Assembly: GCA_947561395.2 (NCBI GenBank)
Contig: OX387187.1
Span: forward strand, 21,247,829 to 21,311,828
From: Buxus sempervirens
Lineage: Eukaryota > Streptophyta > Magnoliopsida > Buxales > Buxaceae
Direction: 5' to 3'
Length of the DNA: 64,000 bases
The notes under the pieces were generated by a model. It did not search any database and was not told where the DNA came from. It saw only the letters and a program-made list of their open reading frames with translations. Positions 56,236 to 64,000 of the stretch are shown here, in pieces. Made by a program: the position numbers and the translations under genes. Position 1 is the first letter of the stretch. Each line of letters opens with the position of its first letter.

Positions 56236-58686
56236 TGTGAGACATGGAGAAAAATCAATCCTGTGATTTTTCCGGTCATCACACGAGATTCATAAAAATG
56301 GGAAAGTCACCACCATTCTTTTTAGGTGTGAATGGACACTAAAAAATGATCAAAATAAGCAAAAAGACAAATCTAAAGTAAAAATTACTCTACTTGAAAA
56401 TAAAATCCAGAAATGGGTAAGGGGATTAGATTATGAACGGGGGAAGGTGTTAAACACCCCCATTCACCCATACAAGGTGGTTGTCAAGTGTTGTACATGC
56501 TCAAAATAAAGAAAGCTTGCTAAAATAATCAAAAAACTTGAAAAGGATTAAAAACATGTATGATTCCTCCACATGAGAAGTCCAATGAATCTTAGACTTT
56601 CTTTTATGGAAGTATCACTTCTGGGACATAACTATTAAGTGGAAATCAAAGCAAAACTTGAATACAACCAAGTTAAGACAAATCTGGAAAATTCAGTAAA
56701 AGATGGAGCCATTTGACCATAAATCATTCAAATCAAATTCAAATAGAATCAAACCAAATCCATTTAAAAGATTATGATAAATAGAAGACTTATGAAAATT
56801 TTCAATTAAATCCGGTTAAAACCCTAAGAGTTATGCTCTTTTGAAATCTGCTGTTGGAAATCGGTAAAAGTAATAAGTGGGCAACTTTGGAAATTCATTT
56901 TGGAAAATTGGCTCCATATAAATCCGTGAAAATTTACATGAATGAAGTATGTAGTGCCATATTTCAAATGAAATAGGTCCCATACAAAACTTCATCCAGA
57001 TGTGCCTTGGGTGACCTCCCAAATAGGCCCCGAAGATCACAGATTAGCCCAGAAATCTGTTGTTGAGCAGTTCTGAGTAAATCAGTTACCCACAACACAA
57101 ATGAAATCAAAAAAATCTGAAACCAATTGGATTTGAGACTCATAAAGGAAAGCACCGAAATCAAAATCACTCAAATCGGACTTAAAACGAACAGGTGGTG
57201 CTCATTCAAAGTGACAAGTTCAGCAATTTGGCCTGAACTGACCTGTCGACTTTGATCGAATGGTGTCAAAAATCCACTTCATAAAAATTGATGAAATTTT
57301 ACAGGTAAGAACTAGACAGCCCCACCTTTCCCATGTCTTTAGAATCACTCCAAAATTCATCCAGATGATGAAGTTATGAGTGTCCGAAGTTAAGGTACAG
57401 CTGCTGTCCAGTTTAGGCCTTTCTAAGTAAAATCAACCCAAAACGGTGATCACGTATGTGTAATCCGTGCAATCTACATCTAAATCATTTGAAAAAGTAT
57501 TGAAAACCCTCTATGAGGAAATAGGGCATGAGTTTGGCTTCACCATTCTCTTCGATTGGAGAGAATATGCCAAAAACCCTAAAATGGAGCAAAAATGCCC
57601 AACTGAGAGGTTAGACTATGAGGTCTTCAATATTCAAAGATAAATTTGCTGAAATCATTAAGAAATGTCTCAGAATTGCTTAGGGCCATTTATTTCAGAT
57701 CTATCACAATGAATACAATAGATCCAAAATACAAGCCGATTCCGACAAAACGAGTGCTATGTATGCAAGTGTAAAAAATTGTCTCTTTAAACACATACAT
57801 CACAACATATAGCATTCAAAGCATATCAATAAAATGGGGGTTCTAGAACTAGGGTTCCATTCCCCTTTTCGTTTCCCTTAGTTCTCTCTCCACGTTTTAC
57901 GATTTCGAGATAGTCTTGGGGTACTTTGAGTAAGGAATGGGGTTTCACACAATCATAGGCCATTCAAGAGGGTTCTAAGACTAAAGGTCAATTCCTAGTC
58001 TCGTTTCCCTTAGTTCTGTCTCCACGTTTTACGGTTTCGAGATAGTCTTAGGGTACTTTGAGTAGGGAAAGGGGTTTCAAGCACAATCATAGGCCATTAT
58101 TCTATAGAAAGGTAGAAGAAAGATCTAACCCTAGAATGTAAAACAGAAAAATAAAGAAGTTCCAGGCTTACCTGGGTTTCTAGGAGCAATGCGGCAGCGG
58201 TTCCCTTCTTCACTTGGAGCTCTTCAATCTCCAACTTCTGGCTCTAAAATTCTTGGCCATTTTCTTGAGGAGAGGCCTCCTATTTATAGGCAAAGGCTAG
58301 GGTTAGGAGGAACCCTAATGGTAGACACAAGGATGTGTCTAGAATCCCCACACTTAACCCTAAAGCTATTTCCGAGATTTCCACTTCTTAAACAAGGGAT
58401 AAGACAGTAAAAAGTGAAAACTTTCGGAAAACCCTAATTTTGAGCAAAATCCTTGCATCCGACAACTCAGGTTGGATATAAGGGAACATATTTATAGCCG
58501 ACATATGTCGTCGGATACAATACTACTTGCTTGTATCCGACGACTTCTGTCGGATATAAAAACTCTTTCTTGTATCCGATGACTTGTGTCGGATACAATA
58601 AAGAACATTTCAATCTGAATTTTTGTGTTGGTTACAAAATATAGAATGAATTCATCATTTTCCTAGTGAAATTTGGGGTGTCTACA
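56236..58686 (-). repeat. LTR D: solo LTR of a divergent family I subfamily
   Basis: 2,451 bp with minus-strand ends TGTAGACACCCCAAATTTCA and CATGTCTCACA, flanked by perfect GGTAC duplications (56231-56235 and 58687-58691). It keeps the family I ends, U5, TATA box (TATAAATAGG near 58270) and two CGTAAAACGTG copies (57891-57901 and 58023-58033), but its U3 has a family Y array instead of family X. It is longer than LTRs A-C. Confidence 0.9.
58455..58640. repeat. Palindrome array, family Y, in U3 of LTR D
   Basis: Units begin at 58455, 58494, 58533, 58572 and (weak) 58611, all exactly 39 bp apart, about 180 bp upstream of the TATA box. Confidence 0.9.
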
Positions 58687-59089
58687 GGTACATCTATATC
58701 AACCTCTAAAAGAAAGATCTAAACAAAATAAGAAAGATCTTCAGCTCAGTAATCTGCAACTCCCCTTCGTGTCAACCCAAGGACGCTCTCACGTGAAACA
58801 GCTGAAAAATAAAATAAAGAAGTAGGGTGAGATACGAATATCTTAGTAGGTAACACATGCATGCTAGAAATAGTTTATATATAAAAGTAATCATTCATGC
58901 ACGATAAAATATTCGGGTAGTCACGGTCGATAATAAGAACGAGCAATCACCATGCAAAACCAACATTTATTCAGTGCTTGAAATAAAGAAAGTTTATTTA
59001 AATGTAAATCATGTCATTCATAATTAATAGTGAATCTCACAATCTGATATCAACATTCTCCCATTTAGGATGCAATCACGTAGTAATCA

Positions 59090-59345
59090 CATCCACCCTA
59101 CATGAGGTCTCTCCCGCAAGAGTCATCACATCTCACCCGCAGGTGGTAATCACATATATCTCCCTTGTGGGATGCAATCACATCGCGATTACATCTCCCC
59201 CACAAGAGGTCTCATCTCACCCGCAGGTGGTCACATATCTCCCCTGTGGGATGCAATCCAAACCGGATTACATCTCCCCCAACAGGAGGTCTCATCTCAC
59301 CCGCAGGAGGTATCAAATCTCATCCGCAGATGGTACGAATCTCTT
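59090..59345 (-). repeat. Tandem repeat region in family III copy vi
   Basis: About three units of roughly 80 bp built from TCTCCC, GTGGGATGCAATC, GATTACATCTCCCCCA, GAGGTCTCATCTCACCCGCAG and TGGT. Inverted pieces (CTTGTGGGA against CCCACAAG) could fold. Short ORFs across it are repeat artefacts. Confidence 0.65.
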
Positions 59346-60741
59346 ATAGCCATCATGGCATCCAATCCACAGTCCAAATTATATTTTGAGTATTCATAAC
59401 AACTTGATCCCAATGAGTCTATATATCCAAACCTTATTCAACAATTAATTCATTAGTCTATGGTCACAATAACTGGGTCTAATTATGGGATAATTAAAGT
59501 ATGAGATGACTCGAGTGATTAGAGATAGTGATGGGGTCAATTAAAGTATTTTCAAGGTTATGTGAATTTATAAAGCAATTTAGAGGTGCAGTTTAGGGGT
59601 AATCAAATATTTGCCATTTGCTTACGTTTAGGGATAATCTGGTTCTTGATATTTATCAAAGATAGTTCAACTGGGTTGAGTTTCTGATATAAAGTCTCTA
59701 TTTGTAGAAATCTAGTTACTGATATATAATTTAATGTCTCTTAATTACTTACTCTTAATTTATAAAGATTATCTGCATTAAACTTAGAATTTCTTATTTA
59801 AGATCAAGTTAGGCAACTAATTACCTATGCCAAAACAGGGTATTTGATAATTTATTTTGGTCTTAAAACTTCTTAATTATTGATTATAATTGATTAAAAA
59901 TAGCTCAGAATTGAATCAGGGATTTAATATACGAAAAATTGCATTTTCTGGTTAGAGCGCTCAGGATCGCCTGGGTGGTCTAGGGTCAGCGGTAGTTCAA
60001 AATCAATCGTCGACGACTAATCAGTTACTGCTCAACAGCGATCAAAGTTTTTCAACGAGCACCGAAGATCGCTAAGCACAGTGAGCTCAGCGGTCTCCCA
60101 AAAACGTCCAAAAAGCATTCCGAAATCCGATTTTTCCAAATCAAAGTGATTCTAGCATACATATAAGGTGATTAACAAACTAAAGTTATATAGATACATC
60201 ATAAAAACATGCGAACAATTCGATCAATCTCAAGAACACAAAACAAATGTAAAAACTTGTGCTACCTACCTTTGATCATGCATTCTCCTCTTCCTGCTCT
60301 AAACAGCAACATCCACACCTCTTCACAGTTGTACGACAGGCTTTAGAACAAGGAGAAACTTGGTTCTCCCTCCCTCCTTCTTCTTCTTCTTCTTCTCCCT
60401 TGGTCGCTCTCAGTCGTGGGTTCTCTCTTGCGGCTGACGAGTAAAAAACAATATATGAACAGGTATGACCACTGTATGTTCTAGGGTTAATACTATACCT
60501 ATTTATATACATATGATCCCACGCAACACACACGCATTGAACACCACACACTCGCCCAATTAAAATACATCAACTTTAAAATATTAATCTTACCGCGATC
60601 AGACGCTCCGATCTGCGCCAAACTCCTGATCTCTACTAATAACGATATTCTCTACAATAATAAATTATTTCTATCCATAATAATCCTCAAGAATATTAAT
60701 TATTATTTTATTTTATATTTGGGAAAATTCGGGGTTTTACA

Positions 60742-60960
60742 CCGGGTTCCTGCACAACTACCTTAATCGTAATATTGTTATTCCACAAAATCCAAAAACC
60801 TCTAGGGAGTCCTTGGAAGGCACGCCAAGAATAATTGTTGAAGCCTAATCTTTGGATATTTCTTTTTGAAATTGGGCTTGTGATTTCTGATTAAGAAGCA
60901 GAGATACTGCTTTGTAGAGGGTTGCCCGACCCCTCTACAATTCCATGATAGGAAAATCAT
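60742..60960 (-). pseudogene. L1-type LINE, endonuclease N-terminus (start of ORF2)
   Basis: ATG at 60960, MIFLSWNCRGVGQPST, the typical L1 endonuclease start. After a small deletion comes GFWILWNNNITIKVVVQEPG, which joins directly to the fragment ending at 45658 when the 15-kb insertion is removed. The CCGGG at the junction is the insertion TSD. Confidence 0.85.
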
Positions 60961-61606
60961 GGTGGAAGTGGTGGGGGGGGGGGGGGGGGGGTTTGAGGTG
61001 CCCCCTGTTGATGATGGTTCAGTTGTAACTATCCCAGAAGTCTTTAGATGATTCTTTCTTGATCCCTCTTTACCTTTAGGAAACTCAGAGTCTATAGTCT
61101 TTCTTTTCTTGTTTTTGGATATGAGTCCCCCCTTTTTTCTTCTTGTCTGGGTCCACTATTGTTGCTTGCCTCTTTCTCCATTGCCTAGCAATGAATTGGC
61201 TTTCAATGGGTTCTGGTTTGATTGTTGATGTTTTTGTTAAAAGGTTTTGGGCTTCTAGGGTTCCTTTTTTCCAAGATGAGGCTTAGAGTTGGGTGAGGCG
61301 GTTTTGGGTGGTTAATTTGGATGCTAGATGGTATCAAGCCCCCAATTCCAAAGGTAAACACTTTGGTTAAGAACGAATTTGGGTTTAGGACTTTTAGGGC
61401 TTTAGTGACGGGCCTGGACGCAGTAATTAAGTATTTTGGACCATTTGAATCATTGGTTTGGGTAAAAGGGTTGACCCACTTATCAAGCATACTCGAACCA
61501 CTGGTTTATCAAAGCTGACCCAAGCCTTGGAGGCAGAACCCGTAGAAAATATATCTGATCTGATCTTATTCAAATTTGACTGGTAGTTGACCATTTTGTG
61601 CGTTGG
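60961..61606 (-). other. LINE region upstream of ORF2 (possible ORF1 remnant)
   Basis: A run of 19 G (60973-60991; C on the sense strand) lies 13 bp upstream of the ORF2 ATG. Beyond it are short minus-strand frames with no certain ORF1 motif. The 5' end of the LINE was not located. Confidence 0.4.
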
Positions 61607-61932
61607 TGTAATGTCCCAGACCCATACCCAGCAAGATATTGTCCGCTATAGGCCCAATGGGCCCTCGCGGATTTGTTCTTAAGGGACAACACAAGAAAAC
61701 TTCCCAGTGGTCACTCATCCTAGCACTGCTTTCACTCGAGCACGCTTAACTTCAGGGTTCCAAGGGGATTTAGTCTCGTGTTATAACTTAAAAGGTCTCT
61801 TGCTTAGTAGGGGATCTCAAGACTACTTATAGCATCCCCGAGCGTTGTGCGATCCCAACCATATGCACATCCATGCCTGGTAGCTCTCCATGTGAGCTCT
61901 ACCCCTTCACAGCTGCCTGACAGGATGTTACA
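61607..61932 (+). repeat. Small LTR-like element (about 326 bp)
   Basis: Starts TGTAATGTCCCAGACCCATA and ends GGATGTTACA, so the termini are inverted (TGTAA / TTACA). It is noncoding and may be a solo LTR or TRIM-type unit. The flanking 5-mers (GTTGG and ATTAG) do not match, so the ends or the insertion are not proven. Confidence 0.45.
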
Positions 61933-62308
61933 ATTAGACTTGAGGAATCATTTACTTGATGGGGCTCTTGAGCGAGTTGACTCAGTGTCATTACCCTGTT
62001 GTTCGAGTTAAGCCTATTTTGACTCATAAGCTTCTCTTCAATACCCTGCAACGAGTTCTTCCTCCTTTTAGGTATCGCAAAAATGGCTAAATTATAGTGT
62101 TTGCTTTCCTCTTGATTTTTACCTTGTTCTTACACAAAAACGGGTTAGAGCAATTGATAATATTAATATCAATTAAACCACAAGAAAACACAAGTTTTGG
62201 AAGATTTTCATATTTAAATTCAACCTGCATTATATTATTGTCGTCTTCTTTGAAGAATAGACCTACAATTATAGGGGAATATATAAGGAGAGATATTCTC
62301 ACAAAAGA
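61933..62308. other. Unassigned stretch
   Basis: No gene or family recognised. It is AT-rich from about 62090. Confidence 0.3.
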
Positions 62309-64000
62309 TGTAAAATCCCAGATTTTATTAATAAAATAATAATCATCATTAAATTGACTAATTGGGTTAATAATATGCAAGAGATGAGATATTGGTTCAA
62401 CCCGGAGAAGTCCAAGGTGAACTGAAGGAAATTAGGGAACCAATCTAAGGTGAGTTCATGATTTTAGGCTAAATATAATTTTAATATAATAATTTTGGTT
62501 GTTGCTATGGTTTATATTAGTAAGAACTAATAAAAGATAAAAACATAATAATAATAAGAGTGAAAGAGAGTTGATCAAACCCATAGATTGGGGGTTGACC
62601 CAAAAAATTGGTTTGGTTTGAAGTTTAATGGGTTGATTTGAGTTGGTTTAAAGAAGGAGGGTATTTAGGTAAAAGAACTAAAATAATAAATTAACCTAAT
62701 ATTGCATGAGGCTATTCACGTTCAAACCCAAAAGGAATAGCCACACGCCCACTTCTCTTTCCTCTATTCTTCAACTTCACTTCCTTGTGATTAAACCTAA
62801 ACCTAAAACAACTTGTTGGAGCTGTTTTAGAGAAGGAAGGAGGAGCTTTTCGTTCAGAAAAACCTATGTAAGATCAAATAAAAGAAAAGTTACTGTTTTG
62901 GAGATGTAGATGTGTTTTTGATTCCTAAAGACATGATTTTTGAACCCAAAGGAAATCGAGGCTTGCTGTGATCATTTGGCATTCTTAGGAGTGATCTTGA
63001 GTTGTTGTTAGGAAAGATTTTAACCCCAAAAACAGGTAAGTAGTGCACAAAACAGATTCGTGTTTATTCGATATTCATGGTTATTCGGTGATTTGATGAG
63101 TTGTTCGCATAATTTATGATGTTTTATTTGTTGGAAATTGTTCTAACATGTTTATAAAGTGTTTTAAAATGATTTAAAATGGATTTGATGCATTGGTTAT
63201 AGAGTTGTTGACTTTTTATTGATTTTCGCAATTTTTCGGAAATTTTAATCGCGACGGGCCACCCGAACAGTCACTTGAGCGCCCTATCTGTCTGTTTAAA
63301 ACCCGAGAGCAATTTATACTTATTAGAACTATCGTCCGAACAGTCGCTCGAGCGATCTATCGAGCGACCAACCCCTGAAATAACCTATGTATAAGGCCGT
63401 TCAAGCGCCTTGTTTATCAGATTTTTCAAAATTAGTCAATCAGCCTAGTTTTTCACTACAGAATTGTTTTTATCCATTTTTTACCTATGTACCATCAAGT
63501 TTAGGGTATTTAGAGATAGTTTGCATTAGCGGATGTTTAAAATTCATTTTTATAAAGATTTTGGGTATATTTTACCAAGTAGGCACTTTTACTTAATACC
63601 ATTGTTCCAAATGATTGTATTTTTAACCAAAGTTGATTTTATGAGTTCCTACACCTGTATTTGGGTGATATAAAGGTATTTTGTGCATCGATAGAGTCGA
63701 TACACATTCGGGACTTATTTGACCATTGAAACCTAGAGTTTGGACATATGACTTGGTATATCTTGTTTTGGTTTTGGGTCACAATTGTGACAAGGCAGGT
63801 GCCTGGTTTATTATTTTCACAGAGTGGATTTGGTTATTGTTTATACATATGAGGTCCTGTATTTGTGGGTGTTATTGAGAAATATGTCCATTCCTTGGTT
63901 TGTTTTTCCATTGTTGAGTGGGCTTAGCAGTTATATGGATCCATAGAATAGCTAATAAGTTAAATGTTTATTAGAGGAGTTTGAATTCTGTGTCATAGGC
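62309..64000 (+). repeat. LTR family III (copy iv), runs off window
   Basis: Starts TGTAAAATCCCAGATTTTAT, matching the family III start. It has a leader with donor ACAGGTAAGTAG near 63035 and a hairpin zone at 63250-63420 in the same relative position as in the other copies. The 3' part is outside the window. No gene was recognised. Confidence 0.7.
63343..63368. repeat. GTCGCTCGA hairpin in family III leader intron (copy iv)
   Basis: Arms GTCGCTCGA (63343-63351) and TCGAGCGAC (63360-63368) pair perfectly over 9 bp around GCGATCTA. The same 8-nt loop length and loop start (GCG) occur at 43389-43410. Confidence 0.75.

Larger units (their letters stand above)
45659..60741 (-). repeat. Solo LTR, family III (copy vi), with Copia and LTR D nested inside
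   Basis: Ends on the minus strand are TGTAAAACCCCGAATTTTCCC (60741) and CGAGGCGTTACA (45659). Flanks are CCGGG at 45654-45658 and CCGGG at 60742-60746, inside the LINE. Removing the Copia element (45737-56031) and LTR D (56236-58686) leaves about 2.3 kb of LTR. It includes a TATA box (TATATAAATAGG near 60508), a leader with donor AAAGGTAGG near 60270, a hairpin-rich zone near 59950-60090 and a tandem array at 59090-59345. Confidence 0.8.

Noticed and set aside
59011..59399. Overlapping plus-strand ORFs of 74-112 codons
   Set aside because: All three frames are open because of the tandem repeat; no domain or codon bias was seen.
61805..61932. Possible 5S rRNA or tRNA-derived SINE
   Set aside because: A few short motifs looked familiar, but no A/B box pair or rRNA-like order could be traced; the block is better read as the 3' part of a small LTR-like unit.

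Overview
The window is flowering-plant nuclear DNA, probably from a large, transposon-dense genome. Nearly all of it is transposable elements nested in one another, and no ordinary single-copy host gene was recognised. The evidence is a Ty3/Gypsy element with the Tat-type second RNase H domain, a SIRE-like Ty1/Copia element primed by initiator Met tRNA, an L1-type LINE, and a plant mobile domain (PMD) gene. The species cannot be named from the sequence. No rRNA, tRNA or CRISPR was seen.

Layout. 1-7387: 3' part of Tat element 1, with two genes antisense to the element (a DUF7745-like gene running off the left edge and an intact six-exon PMD gene) and the 3' LTR (LTR A). 7388-10580: fragments of LTR family II, another LTR-like block and a 76-bp tandem repeat. 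10581-25177: Tat element 2, with LTR B, a decayed gag-pol, and decayed antisense DUF7745-like and PMD genes; no matching 3' LTR is visible. 25178-31022: LTR family II copies, including a solo LTR with target-site duplication (TSD) GCAAT. 31028-34643: LTR family III pieces. 34644-60960: one L1 LINE (minus strand) split by two minus-strand family III LTRs. The first (36361-44600) contains solo LTR C and an inverted family III solo LTR. The second (45659-60741) contains a complete 10.3-kb Copia element and solo LTR D. 61607-64000: a small LTR-like piece and the start of another family III LTR.

The main unexplained signal is a set of phased arrays of short palindromes. Family X repeats every 28 bp, family Y every 39 bp, and family Z about every 76 bp. 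They lie just upstream of TATA boxes in LTR U3 regions and also upstream of the TATA boxes of the extra genes the elements carry (PMD, DUF7745-like, and the Copia extra ORF). Within an array the arms change sequence but keep pairing, so the two-fold symmetry is conserved rather than the bases. Two more hairpin sets lie in transcribed leaders: constant-loop hairpins in the Copia LTR and CGCTCGA/TCGAGCG hairpins in family III leader introns. My inference is that elements carry family-specific symmetric sites at all of their promoters, possibly bound by element-encoded proteins. The sites and periods are read directly from the sequence; the function is not known.

Gene models were made by hand from splice-site consensus and from comparing paralogues inside the window. 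LTR ends are well supported where a TSD is quoted and approximate elsewhere.
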